Part shown: positions 17,347 through 27,077 of the stretch, one piece after another | How the letters are laid out: every line of letters starts with the position of its first letter | Position numbering within the stretch: the first letter of the stretch is position 1 | Source: Lachnospiraceae bacterium NC2004 | GTDB lineage: Bacteria > Bacillota > Clostridia > Lachnospirales > Lachnospiraceae | Assembly (NCBI GenBank): GCA_000621905.1 | Contig: JHXB01000008.1 | Span: forward strand, 98,246 to 162,245 | Direction: 5' to 3' | DNA: 64,000 nucleotides | Program-made: the position numbers and the translations under genes | Notes under the pieces: generated by a model | Seen by the model: the letters and a program-made list of their open reading frames with translations, nothing else | Told to the model about the DNA's origin: nothing | The model's database searches: none

Positions 17347-18462
17347 CTAGTTAATTAAAAGCTGCATATCTCCCTCTTGAATCCACTTTTTGTGGCGCAT
17401 TATCTCAGATATTGCAAATGCTATAACCCCCGGTGCAACAAAGTGCATCACTATAATCTCTATAAGAACCATGATACTGTGAAATCCTTCACTCACCATA
17501 GTCTGATAAGTCATAATCTGTCCTACAAGTCCGGCAGTTCCCATACCGGAACCCGTTGCGTTGTTAGTCATACCAAGCACAACCGTCGATATCGGGCCTA
17601 AAATCGCACTCGATATAATCTCAGGAATCCATATAATCGGGCGCTTAGCAACATTAGTCCACTGTAACATAGATGTTCCGATACCCTGAGTTGCAAGACC
17701 GCTGAATCTGTTCTCATGAAAACTTGCAGCCGCAAATCCTATCATATGACAACAACAACCAACCGTCGCCGCCCCTGCAGCTATTCCTGACAAGTTAAGT
17801 ATAACGCCAAATGCAGCCGCAGACAAAGGAAGCGTAGTCATAATACCCATAACAACAGATACAAAGATACCCATGACAAGCGGGCTCGACTCTGTTGCAT
17901 TATTGATAACCTCACCCATATCAATCATAAAGCTTGAAATAGGCGGCCCGATAACAACACCCATTATAACACCCGGAACAATAGTAACAACAGGCGTAAT
18001 CAATATATCAAGCTGAGTCTTACCTGCAACCAAATGTCCACATTTGATACCTACATAAGACGCAATAAAAGCACTAAGCGGTTCTCCGAAAGTAGCAAGA
18101 TTGAGAACATCATTAACCATAAAAGTTCCGTTAATCATACTTCCCGCAAAAGCACCTATCATTCCGCAAATGCCGGCGCTGACCGTCGCTATCGTCTCCT
18201 CTTTATAATGCATCGCAACTCCAACACCTATACCGGCTCCTGTAAGGTACTGCGCAGTGTTGGCAACATATAAAATGTATTGGCCCAAAACTCCACCGAC
18301 AAGAATCGATATCTGCTCTAAAATGACACCTATAATAAGTGTCGCAAAGAGACCATATCCCATTCCAATCATACCCTCAGTGAAAATGTCTTTAAGAATA
18401 AGCTTAATAACATTTAGTACAGTGAGTATCGGATGCCTTTTTTTCTTTTTGGTGCCAGACAT
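17347..18462 (-). CDS. PTS-IIC-like membrane protein
   Basis: 371 aa with about ten hydrophobic, Gly-rich segments, matching the PTS_EIIC_2 type of putative sugar permease. No PTS IIA or IIB gene is near, so it either borrows them or acts alone. It sits inside an operon of signalling proteins (DegV-Hpt 28 bp upstream, DUF5711 downstream), which suggests a sensory or lipid/solute transport role. That is inference. The start follows GGAGGTTAGATT. Confidence 0.82.
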   Translation of the reverse strand: MSGTKKKKRHPILTVLNVIKLILKDIFTEGMIGMGYGLFATLIIGVILEQISILVGGVLGQYILYVANTAQYLTGAGIGVGVAMHYKEETIATVSAGICGMIGAFAGSMINGTFMVNDVLNLATFGEPLSAFIASYVGIKCGHLVAGKTQLDILITPVVTIVPGVIMGVVIGPPISSFMIDMGEVINNATESSPLVMGIFVSVVMGIMTTLPLSAAAFGVILNLSGIAAGAATVGCCCHMIGFAAASFHENRFSGLATQGIGTSMLQWTNVAKRPIIWIPEIISSAILGPISTVVLGMTNNATGSGMGTAGLVGQIMTYQTMVSEGFHSIMVLIEIIVMHFVAPGVIAFAISEIMRHKKWIQEGDMQLLIN

Positions 18463-18490
18463 AATCTAACCTCCATAATCAACTAAAATA

Positions 18491-19948
18491 TCAAGACAAA
18501 ACCTCATTGATACTGTTAAGCATCTCCTTATATTCCTTGATTAACTCTTCATGATGCTCTTTGGCATAATCGGTATCACCCTCCTTGATGGCAACCTCTG
18601 AAGCCTTAGCCTTCTGCGAAAGCTCTTTAGCTCCGATGTTAAGAGATGTACTCTTTAACGCATGAACATTAATCCTGTAATTATCGTAATCTTCTGACTT
18701 TAGACACTCATCTAATATTGATAATTTGTTTTTCTTGACATATTCCTGAATAACCATAAGATAAAAATCCTTGTTATTCATACAATACTTAAGTCCGACA
18801 TCAGTCTCTAGTCCCTCTATCGCACTTAAACGATCAATCTTAGAATCACCGCTTGACGGTTTCTCATCCTTCTTATCAGACTCTTCTTCAGAAGAAGAGT
18901 CATTGACATCATAAGTCTCAAATGCAACATCATCCTCTTCGTAATACCCCTGATAGTCATCGCTCTCTGTCAACTCGCTCTCACCATAGTAAGAACTCTC
19001 TTCTGCCATGATAGCATTAACTTCATTCAGAAGGTTGACATCGTCAACATTTGCCGTAGAGAACTCCTCTATATCAAGGTCTATAGGATAGTTATTGTTT
19101 CTTGAAAACAGAAGTCCAAAAGTTCCGGCTCCACAGTTACAACTTATAGCCGAGCCGGCATTAACAATAAATATATGATTGAATCTGTATATCTTGTCAA
19201 CCGCAACTCTGATATAATCAATCTCGTTAAGATCAAGTCCCACCTGAGTTATAAACAATATGTCTCTGTTAATGGACTCAGGGTCTCTTAAGCAGCTCTT
19301 GATGTAGCGATCAACAACATGTGTCCATTTGCCAAGGCTGACGCCACCGACTTTAATGTCACTCTTCTTCATAACAAGCTTTGGATGGAGCATAAGCCTC
19401 TCACATATCCTCTGCACTCTTGGCGATACTCTTTTAGCACGCACCATGTTATCAAAATACTTGATAATAAAGCTTGATGACACCTTCTTGGTAAGCTCTT
19501 TGATAGCGACTACTACATCATCGTATCCTTTGCCGTCCTTAACCATGGTCGCAACCTTAAGCACCACAATACCAAGTCCCGAAGATATCTGACCGGTATC
19601 ATATACAACCACATTATCATATCGATTAGCTGCTTCGGTAGCATTAGCGTATCCTCTACCGACGCGGCTTCCTATTGACAAATGAATAACTTTCTTGTAT
19701 GACTGGCTAAGCACTCTAAAATACTCGTCATATTCATCAACCTCAGGTGCAGCCGAATGAGCAGTAGTCCTGGTGTCTTTCATTGAATCAAGAAGGCCTC
19801 TTGAATCAATCTCGACGTTATCTTTGAATCTACCCTTACTGGTCACAACATAATAAGGGATAACCTCAACAGGGAGCTTGGAATATAGGTCTCTTGGGAT
19901 GTCACACACACTGTCAGTGGAAATTAAGATATCGTACTGTTTCTTCAT
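18491..19948 (-). CDS. DegV protein fused to a C-terminal Hpt domain
   Basis: 485 aa. Residues 1-285 are a DegV fatty-acid-binding fold: ILISTDSVCDIP at the start, TTAHSAAP, and an SxGSRVGRGYANA block. An acidic linker of about 85 residues follows. Residues 385-485 form a four-helix Hpt domain with the phospho-acceptor in NVHALKSTS (H429). Hpt domains pass phosphate between receiver domains. The gene follows a hybrid kinase and a double-receiver HD-GYP gene with a 1-bp stop-start overlap, so this is very likely the phosphotransfer step of that relay. Lipid binding may tune it (inference). Confidence 0.88.
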   Translation of the reverse strand: MKKQYDILISTDSVCDIPRDLYSKLPVEVIPYYVVTSKGRFKDNVEIDSRGLLDSMKDTRTTAHSAAPEVDEYDEYFRVLSQSYKKVIHLSIGSRVGRGYANATEAANRYDNVVVYDTGQISSGLGIVVLKVATMVKDGKGYDDVVVAIKELTKKVSSSFIIKYFDNMVRAKRVSPRVQRICERLMLHPKLVMKKSDIKVGGVSLGKWTHVVDRYIKSCLRDPESINRDILFITQVGLDLNEIDYIRVAVDKIYRFNHIFIVNAGSAISCNCGAGTFGLLFSRNNNYPIDLDIEEFSTANVDDVNLLNEVNAIMAEESSYYGESELTESDDYQGYYEEDDVAFETYDVNDSSSEEESDKKDEKPSSGDSKIDRLSAIEGLETDVGLKYCMNNKDFYLMVIQEYVKKNKLSILDECLKSEDYDNYRINVHALKSTSLNIGAKELSQKAKASEVAIKEGDTDYAKEHHEELIKEYKEMLNSINEVLS

Positions 19949-21999
19949 CAGCGCTCCACCCCCTTACCTAAGTATTTGCTTATGATTTTCTTAAGCGAAA
20001 CAGACTCAATAGGTTTGGAAATGAAGTCATCAAAGCCTTCTCTCTTAAAGTCTTCTCTCGCCGAACTGACTGCATTGGCAGTTAGAACTATGATTGGAAC
20101 ATTCTTATAACGTCCTCCCTTAATCTCTCTGATTGCTCTCATAGCCTTGATTCCATTCATCTCAGGCATCATATAATCCATAAATATTATATCGTAGTCC
20201 TTAGAAGAGCACATCTCAATTGAAGCCTCTCCGCTGTTAGCTGTCTCAGACTCAACACCCATCTGGCTTAATACTCCGTTAGCCACCATGAGATTCATAT
20301 CGTCATCATCAACAACAAGCGCGAGCTTGCCGGAATAGTCTTCTTTGCTGATTACCACCTTTTCTGAAACGCCGTCAGCAGTATTTCGAAGGAAATTAAC
20401 TACATTAAGTGTGAATATCGGCTTAGATATAACAGTAGCCATACTGCCCTTCCTGAGTCTGAAATCAGGCTCACCAAATACGCACACAGGCTTCACGCTT
20501 GCAATCTTATCAATAAATACAGGCTCGCTTCTATATACATTCGCAGCTATGAAGAGATGAGTAAAACCACCCTTCTCCATTTTGTCCTTAACCTCTTCCA
20601 TTGAATAAGCCGCGCTAACATCCAAACCTTTGAATGATACAATATGGTCAACCATACTCTGGTAATACTGGGCAATCTCAGGTCTCACATACTTAGAATA
20701 GTTGAAGAAATACAGAATCTTGTACTTCTCAGGATTATTAAGTTCAAATGCAGGCGCCTTGTCGATAACCTTAGAAGGAATCGTCACATGCACATGAGTA
20801 CCTTCGTTGGGCTTACTCTCCAAAAATACATAACCGTTCATCGCACTGACGATCTTCTGAACAATGGTAAGTCCTAATCCCAAACCGCCTCTTTTTCTCT
20901 CGGAGCTGCTATCCACAATATAGATACCATTAAACAGCTTCTGCTGCTCTTCTAACGTTATACCACATCCGGTATCATGAATATCTATGTTAAGATTAAC
21001 TCCGTATTCCTCTTCTCTGGTTGATACATGCATATATCCACCACCGATAAAGGTAAACTTGATTGAGTTATCAAGCAGTCTTACGATCAAATTCTTGATT
21101 GCGTGCGGATCTCCCTCTAACACTCTAGGAAGATTCTGATCTACATCTATCGCAAATTCTAACCTTCCGTTTTTATTGAGTTTAAATGCGTCTGCTATCG
21201 CATCATTAATAACCGACAGAGGCTCATACTCTGTGTAATTGAGGGTAAATCTGTCGTTCTGAAGCTCGGAATAAAGGAGGACATCATCTACCTGACGCGT
21301 AAGACGTCTGGCTGAATTCTTGATGTTAAGCGCATTACGCTTATCCTGAGCTGTAATTCTCGAATTAAGCATAATATCGCTTGTTCCACGAATTGCATTA
21401 ATAGGAGTTCTTAGTTCGTGAGACATGTTAGCAAGGAATCTCTCATTCTCCTTCTCAGCAGCAATAAGCTCTGCCCTGACATCGTCAATCTCACCCTTAG
21501 ATGATTCATCTAACTTGATAAAATGATTGGAAATGCATGTTGCACTGATAAGGCACACGACTCCAAGCGCTATACGCGAATATACAATCGGCGCTGTGGT
21601 AGGATTCAAATATCCTGTTATAAAAATATTCTCTAAAATATATAAAATGTAGGAAAGACCGATAATACTGATAAGCTTACGATCCTTAACTCTCGCAAGA
21701 AGAATAATCAAAAGACAAAGTATAATCGGAATGTCTGTAATAGGTCCGTCGTGATAGCCATAGTAAATAAGCGCCAGCAGAATAAGCGTGACGTAAAAGT
21801 ATATCCTCTGGCTCGGCGTACCTAAATCCATAATATGCACCACCCACATAGAAACTGCGGCACATGTCAACGGAAAAAGAGCAACTGTGTCCCATCCCGA
21901 AATAACTATAATGACTCCTAAAAGTATTCCAAATACAGTAAATACTATCAGCAAGAGCACATGTAATGTTATCTGATTCTCCTGACTCTCCTGGCCCAT
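19948..21999 (-). CDS. Hybrid sensor histidine kinase
   Basis: 683 aa from the ATG at 21999, chosen because GGGAG lies 8 bp upstream; the ATG at 22005 is too close. Five or six N-terminal membrane spans (to about residue 165) carry almost no periplasmic loop. The HisKA helix has the phospho-acceptor His in FLANMSHELRTP (H194), and the ATPase has N, G1 (DTGCGI) and G2 (GGLGLGLT) boxes. Next comes a degenerate receiver-like module (about 425-540) with no Asp at the expected place. The terminal receiver is intact (IIFMDYMMP, D608). The partners are the HD-GYP gene upstream and the DegV-Hpt gene downstream. Confidence 0.93.
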   Translation of the reverse strand: MGQESQENQITLHVLLLIVFTVFGILLGVIIVISGWDTVALFPLTCAAVSMWVVHIMDLGTPSQRIYFYVTLILLALIYYGYHDGPITDIPIILCLLIILLARVKDRKLISIIGLSYILYILENIFITGYLNPTTAPIVYSRIALGVVCLISATCISNHFIKLDESSKGEIDDVRAELIAAEKENERFLANMSHELRTPINAIRGTSDIMLNSRITAQDKRNALNIKNSARRLTRQVDDVLLYSELQNDRFTLNYTEYEPLSVINDAIADAFKLNKNGRLEFAIDVDQNLPRVLEGDPHAIKNLIVRLLDNSIKFTFIGGGYMHVSTREEEYGVNLNIDIHDTGCGITLEEQQKLFNGIYIVDSSSERKRGGLGLGLTIVQKIVSAMNGYVFLESKPNEGTHVHVTIPSKVIDKAPAFELNNPEKYKILYFFNYSKYVRPEIAQYYQSMVDHIVSFKGLDVSAAYSMEEVKDKMEKGGFTHLFIAANVYRSEPVFIDKIASVKPVCVFGEPDFRLRKGSMATVISKPIFTLNVVNFLRNTADGVSEKVVISKEDYSGKLALVVDDDDMNLMVANGVLSQMGVESETANSGEASIEMCSSKDYDIIFMDYMMPEMNGIKAMRAIREIKGGRYKNVPIIVLTANAVSSAREDFKREGFDDFISKPIESVSLKKIISKYLGKGVER

Positions 22000-22001
22000 A
22001 A

Positions 22002-23390
22002 TCATTTCTCCCTCATGTCGTAATTAGTATCAGCATCTATCATATCAAGCATATGTTGAGCGATAACCGGATCAAACTGTGATCCCATACCTTTGACAAT
22101 CTCTTCTCTAACAACAGCCTGTGGAAGCGCATCACGATAACTTCTGTTGGAACTCATAGCGTCGTAACAATCCGCGATACAGACTATTCTTGCAATCTCA
22201 GGGATATCCTCCCCTGCTAAACCATCAGGGTATCCCTTACCATCGTATCTCTCGTGGTGCCAGTGTGCACCGATAGCAAGCTCAGGAAATTCTGAAATCT
22301 CGCTAAGAATCTTCCAGCCCATGACTGTATGACTCTTGATAATCTCGTATTCCTCGTCATCTAACTTACCCGGCTTATTGATAATATCGTTGGATATACC
22401 TATCTTACCTACATCGTGAAGCATCGCGATATTGTATATATTTCTGACTTCTTCTTCGTTCTTACCCATACGAATCGCAATCTCTTTAGAATACTCAGCG
22501 ACGCGGTTAGAATGACCGTTGGTGTAAGAATCCTTTGCATCTATGGAACCTGAAAGAGCCGATACAAGCTGATCGAAAAGCCTCTTAACCTTGTTATTGC
22601 TCTCTACCAAATCAGATGTCTTACGGTTAACCTCATCATTTAAGAAATCCTGAAGCTTCTTAAGCTCTAATATCCTTCTGATACGCTCCTTCATAATCTC
22701 AGGAATAAACGGCTTTCTGATAAACTCCATAGCGCCAAGCTTGAATAACTCAAGCTCAGTGTCTTCGTCGTCCTCAGCTGTTATAAATACGGTTGGAATG
22801 TCAGCACATCCCTCAACATTTTTGATATTTTCAAAAGTCTCCTTACCATCCATCTCAGGCATGTTAATATCTAAAATGATAAGGTCAGGCACACTATTTT
22901 TAACGAAATCAATAGCTTCAGCACCTGATGAAACACAGTTGACACGATAAGTCTCCTCAAATACCATCTTCATCATCATGTGATTCATAGGCTCGTCATC
23001 AACCACCAAAACAAGCGCTTTGTCGCGCTCTACAAGAATCTTTTTAACCGACTTAAGAAGTTCGTCAGGAAGACATGGTTTCTTGATAAATCCTTTAGCA
23101 CCATATCTAACCGCATCTGACATATCTTCCTTAGAGGTTGACGCAGTTAAAAACATAACCTTAACATCGCTTATCGCCTCGTCTTCTCTAATCATCTCCA
23201 AAGTCTTTATTCCGTTCATAACAGGCATCTCAACATCCAGGAGAAGAAGATCTATATCATCCTTCTTGAGAATATCTATACCTTCCTGTCCGGATTCGGC
23301 AGTTATAACTTCATATCCTGCACCCTCAAGTATAAACTTGGTACTGATTAAGTTCATACTCTCATCATCAACAACCAAAATCTTTCTCAT
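22002..23390 (-). CDS. Double-receiver HD-GYP response regulator
   Basis: 462 aa with two complete receiver domains (acceptors D52 in LLLDVEMP and D174 in IILDINMP), then an HD-GYP domain with H325-D326 (AMLHDVGKIG) and HHERYDGKGYP at 378-387. All metal ligands I can check are present, so it should hydrolyse c-di-GMP in response to phosphorylation. It is the first gene of the operon; the downstream kinase would phosphorylate one or both receivers through the Hpt protein. The start follows GAGGGATAGCTT. Confidence 0.94.
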   Translation of the reverse strand: MRKILVVDDESMNLISTKFILEGAGYEVITAESGQEGIDILKKDDIDLLLLDVEMPVMNGIKTLEMIREDEAISDVKVMFLTASTSKEDMSDAVRYGAKGFIKKPCLPDELLKSVKKILVERDKALVLVVDDEPMNHMMMKMVFEETYRVNCVSSGAEAIDFVKNSVPDLIILDINMPEMDGKETFENIKNVEGCADIPTVFITAEDDEDTELELFKLGAMEFIRKPFIPEIMKERIRRILELKKLQDFLNDEVNRKTSDLVESNNKVKRLFDQLVSALSGSIDAKDSYTNGHSNRVAEYSKEIAIRMGKNEEEVRNIYNIAMLHDVGKIGISNDIINKPGKLDDEEYEIIKSHTVMGWKILSEISEFPELAIGAHWHHERYDGKGYPDGLAGEDIPEIARIVCIADCYDAMSSNRSYRDALPQAVVREEIVKGMGSQFDPVIAQHMLDMIDADTNYDMREK

Positions 23391-23465
23391 AAGCTATCCC
23401 TCGTTAATTACAAACAAAAAACCGTATTCCATATGTACCTCGTGTTAAATGCAGACACACTCTTA

Positions 23466-23494
23466 AAGATACCATAAAATACAGTTTTTTTCAA
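23466..23494 (-). promoter_or_regulatory. Promoter of the HD-GYP/hybrid kinase operon
   Basis: On the minus strand TTGAAA (23489-23494) and TATCTT (23466-23471) are 17 bp apart, about 75 bp ahead of the HD-GYP start codon. The match is moderate. Confidence 0.5.
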
Positions 23495-23524
23495 TGTTTT
23501 TATGTAGTTACGGGGCTTCAACTC

Positions 23525-24436
23525 TTACTGAAGCAACTCGAATCTGTAGCCTTTATCTCTCGCCTGATCAATCAAGTCCGGTAGAATTGCAGCATTTGTC
23601 GAAGAAATACCGTGCAAGAGGTAGATTGAGCCCGGTGCTAGGCAGTCTACAGCATTCTGCAAAGACTCACCTACAGGCGGCTGATCTTCAACAACCCAGT
23701 CATGATGAGCAAAACTCCAGAACACCGCCCTGTAGTTGCAATTATTGACAACTGCAAGCCCCTGCTCAGAGAACTTACCCTCAGGATATCTCCACAAATG
23801 CATCTGGTAATTGTAATTCTTAAGAGCTGCATCATTGACATCCATAATCTCTTTGGTCTGCTCCTCAACTGACTTTGCAGCCATGTTGGTGTGGGAAACA
23901 CTGTGATTAGCAAGCTCATGACCCTCGTTTATTATTCTGTTACAGATCTCCTTTTGATTCTCGACAACGTCAAGAGTCGCAAAGAACACGCCCGGTACAT
24001 CCTTCTCTTTCAATGTGTCTAAGATGTCAGTAGTCGCCTCGTTGGTGTATCCTATGTCAAATGTAAGATATATAACCTTGTCCTCTTTGTCTTCCATAGG
24101 CGCTATAAAATACGCATTGAAATCCTTATATTTGTCCTGATACATAACAGCTCCCGCTGAGCGGTTAAGGTCATCTCTAGGTCCACCTGAACCCCACTCT
24201 ATAAGCTCACTGCTATACTTAGTAACATCGAGCTGATCATTGTTAAGCGCCGTTCCCTTAACTTCAGGCTCTGCCTCAGTTGTAGTAGCAGCCTCCGTCA
24301 CCTCTTCCGTCGCATCGGCTTCTTTAGCAACATCCGAACTCTTAGATGTCTTCTCACTTTCTGACTTGCCACACGCCGTAAGTCCAACAACCAACGCCGC
24401 GCTCACCAATAAAGCTATTATAAAGTTCTTCATCAT
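23525..24436 (-). CDS. Polysaccharide deacetylase lipoprotein, PdaA-like
   Basis: 303 aa. The lipobox signal peptide ends LVVGLTACGK, followed by a Thr/Glu/Ala-rich spacer and a NodB domain. Motifs seen are TFDIGY (motif 1, with Ile in place of the second Asp as in PdaA-like proteins), ELANHSVSHTNM (motif 2, both His), WRYPEGKFSE (motif 3) and LLHGISSTN near the end. It probably removes acetyl groups from peptidoglycan amino sugars outside the membrane. It lies 9 bp behind the GH25 gene, so synthesis of the two wall enzymes is coupled. Confidence 0.92.
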   Translation of the reverse strand: MMKNFIIALLVSAALVVGLTACGKSESEKTSKSSDVAKEADATEEVTEAATTTEAEPEVKGTALNNDQLDVTKYSSELIEWGSGGPRDDLNRSAGAVMYQDKYKDFNAYFIAPMEDKEDKVIYLTFDIGYTNEATTDILDTLKEKDVPGVFFATLDVVENQKEICNRIINEGHELANHSVSHTNMAAKSVEEQTKEIMDVNDAALKNYNYQMHLWRYPEGKFSEQGLAVVNNCNYRAVFWSFAHHDWVVEDQPPVGESLQNAVDCLAPGSIYLLHGISSTNAAILPDLIDQARDKGYRFELLQ

Positions 24437-24445
24437 AAACCTCCA

Positions 24446-25606
24446 TCATTTGGGATATTTTGTAAATGTATATTTGTCTTTGTAAAGCACATCCAAATCA
24501 ACATAAGTCTCTATGCCGCTCAAATGTCCTGTGCTTCCTTTCTGCCACATAATATAGTCTCCGCTGTAGTCGGTAGAATCAGCGTACTGAGCAACCCAGA
24601 CAGGATATCCGTTAGGCCTCCACACAGATTCAAGGTAGTTCTTGCTTCCGTACAACATAGCTTCGTATCCGTACTTTTCGACTTCATTTGCAAATGCATA
24701 AAAGCACTCATTAAACTCCCTTATGCTGACACGATAATCTTCTATGTTGGTGAAATCTTCCCAGTCATAAGCAATCGGAAAATCAAGTTCTTCGCCCTTT
24801 AAAAGCTCCATCATATAGCTAACATTTGACTTAACCTCGTCAATCGTGCTCTCCTCACCTGCCCAGTAGATTCCGACCTTTAGGCCCGCTGCCTTGGCAT
24901 TTCTTATATTGGTAGCATAGTATCTATCCTCATACGGCTCACCATCATCATAACCACCAATTCTTATTATCGCGAACTTACAGCCTGCCGCGGCAACCTT
25001 GTTGAAATCAATGTCATTCTGCCATCTTGACACATCGATTCCTAAGATGGTGTTCTTGTTCTTGTAATTCTTCTTAAATTTCTTGAATTTGTACCAGTTG
25101 TAAGAAGGTGTAGAAGTGCTCTTCTTAGATGATGACTTGTTCTTGACCGTAACAGTCATCTGCTGTTTAAGCTTGTTGCCTGAGTAATCTTTGATAACAA
25201 CTTTGACAGGGTAAGTTCCCTCCGTAGATGTGTCAATCTCACCTTTGACCTTAAGCTTGGGATTGCTGTCATAGTCATCGATATAACCCACAAACTTGTG
25301 GATATCGAACTTCTCTCCGACATTAATCACCGGATATGAGTTACAGTATGTAAATATCGGAGCAGTCGTGTCATTATAAGGCTCCTCCGTTGTCGGCTCT
25401 TCTGTCGTCTCCTCCTCGGTAGTCACCTCTTCAGTTGTTATCTCTTCTGTTGTAGGCGCCTCAGTACTTGGTGACTCAGTAGTAGCATTTGCCATAATAT
25501 CTTTATATCTGTCTTCATTGCGGTTCATTCTTCCGGTAATTAACATAATTACCACCACAACAAACAGCGCGCCAAAAAACGCGCCGAATATCGTTGATTT
25601 CTTCAT
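24446..25606 (-). CDS. GH25 lysozyme with Ig-like domain
   Basis: 386 aa. One N-terminal membrane anchor (TIFGAFFGALFVVVVIMLI) is followed by a TTEE/TTEEP-type repeat spacer (about 45-78), an Ig-like domain (about 80-155) and a GH25 muramidase domain with GIDVSRWQ, FAIIRIGG and the catalytic DWED. It cleaves peptidoglycan outside the cell while tethered to the membrane. It lies 21 bp behind a degenerate GGDEF gene and 9 bp before the deacetylase, forming a wall-remodelling pair. Confidence 0.93.
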   Translation of the reverse strand: MKKSTIFGAFFGALFVVVVIMLITGRMNRNEDRYKDIMANATTESPSTEAPTTEEITTEEVTTEEETTEEPTTEEPYNDTTAPIFTYCNSYPVINVGEKFDIHKFVGYIDDYDSNPKLKVKGEIDTSTEGTYPVKVVIKDYSGNKLKQQMTVTVKNKSSSKKSTSTPSYNWYKFKKFKKNYKNKNTILGIDVSRWQNDIDFNKVAAAGCKFAIIRIGGYDDGEPYEDRYYATNIRNAKAAGLKVGIYWAGEESTIDEVKSNVSYMMELLKGEELDFPIAYDWEDFTNIEDYRVSIREFNECFYAFANEVEKYGYEAMLYGSKNYLESVWRPNGYPVWVAQYADSTDYSGDYIMWQKGSTGHLSGIETYVDLDVLYKDKYTFTKYPK

Positions 25607-25627
25607 GTATTAGAATTCACCCACTCC

Positions 25628-27073
25628 TTACAAAACTCTATATAACGAGAAGCCATCTCCACCATCGTTTTGAACTGTTCTTAACGCTTGTGAAGCATGC
25701 TCCTTTAGTGTGCTGTACTCATCGTCAGAGTCCTTATATATAGCCGCGCCGATACTTGCCGAAAACATAACATCCTTGCCTTCCGACGAATATCCTCTCC
25801 TGATGCATTTTAATATTCTTCCGGACATATCTCCGATATAACCTTCATCCGTCATATTAGGAGCAAATACTGAAAACTCGTCCTCGTCAATTCGTCCGAT
25901 AATGTCCGTGTCGGAAAAAAGCTCTACAAGCGTCTCAGCAACATTTCTAATCATCTGATCCGCAACACCTCTTCCAAATGTATCCGTGAAACGTCGTAAA
26001 TTATCAAGGCAGATTACAAACATGCATCCACCCCTCTTGTGATTGTTAAGCTTATTCATCTCTTTTATGGTGCTGACACCAAATCCTTCAAGATTGTAAA
26101 GCCCCGTCTCCTTGTCCCTAAGCGACTCAACTCTGACATATCTAAGGAAATTCCTCTTCTTGTTAAGATCATTGACTAAAATGCCTGTTCCAAAAACACA
26201 AAGCACAACCACCGAAAATACCAGTATCTTATAAAGCCCCTTAACATCTTTTTTCGCGTCGGTTCTGACAACAACATTCCATCCCATCGAAGGCATGTAC
26301 TTAGCATACTCGTATACCAACCCATCCCTTTTAAATGTATTTTCTTGAGACTTGTCAGGAATCTCGACATAGAGATATCTCGAAGCAAGATTATTGACGG
26401 AAGGTCCGATTAACACTTCTCCCTTATCATCGGCAAATGATACCGATGCACCATACTCATTCTCGTATTCCTCAATCTCATCCTGAATATTACTCATAAC
26501 CATGCCGACACCGCACACTCCCAAAAGTTTGGAGTCGTCATCCTCCACTCTCTTGTCCACAAAAACAGTGTAGTCCTTGGTATTGTACTCGTCTATACTA
26601 ATGTCGAGATCATAGTCGTTGACGCTCTCGACAAATACAGAATACCATACATCATAATCGTCATTAACAGGATCTACTATCTTACCGATTCCGTCCGGAG
26701 TATAATATCTCTTGGTCTTATCAGAAATCAAAAATGCACTCGACCACGAATTGCCATACTTAATCGCCCCTAAATAATCAGACATAATCTTCTCCGCCTG
26801 ACTCTCTGAATACTTATCCTCACGCTCAAGAAAATCCTTTAAGAACGTGTCATAACTCATCGTTTTGGACACTCTTATACACTGATCGAAATCACTTTGA
26901 ACTGTGGTATAAGCGTTCTCTGCAATCATTTTGGTTGTATTCTCCTGACTATGCTCAATGAACTCAATCCCTATCCAATAACAACCTGCACACATAACCA
27001 CTACAACCAGGAACAAAACCAATATCCTGCTTAACGCAGATGCTCCGTATCCATATTTAAGTTTATCTCCCAT
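25628..27073 (-). CDS. Membrane Cache-type sensor with degenerate GGDEF
   Basis: 481 aa. Two membrane spans (about 15-35 and 285-305) enclose a Cache-like extracellular sensor, and the C-terminal GGDEF domain follows. The signature reads RIDEDEF where active cyclases have R-x-GGDEF. The loss of both Gly argues that it does not make c-di-GMP and may bind nucleotide or act as a receptor. It lies between folD (4 bp upstream) and the GH25 gene, so it may couple a signal to wall remodelling (inference). Confidence 0.88.
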   Translation of the reverse strand: MGDKLKYGYGASALSRILVLFLVVVVMCAGCYWIGIEFIEHSQENTTKMIAENAYTTVQSDFDQCIRVSKTMSYDTFLKDFLEREDKYSESQAEKIMSDYLGAIKYGNSWSSAFLISDKTKRYYTPDGIGKIVDPVNDDYDVWYSVFVESVNDYDLDISIDEYNTKDYTVFVDKRVEDDDSKLLGVCGVGMVMSNIQDEIEEYENEYGASVSFADDKGEVLIGPSVNNLASRYLYVEIPDKSQENTFKRDGLVYEYAKYMPSMGWNVVVRTDAKKDVKGLYKILVFSVVVLCVFGTGILVNDLNKKRNFLRYVRVESLRDKETGLYNLEGFGVSTIKEMNKLNNHKRGGCMFVICLDNLRRFTDTFGRGVADQMIRNVAETLVELFSDTDIIGRIDEDEFSVFAPNMTDEGYIGDMSGRILKCIRRGYSSEGKDVMFSASIGAAIYKDSDDEYSTLKEHASQALRTVQNDGGDGFSLYRVL

Positions 27074-27077
27074 ATAA

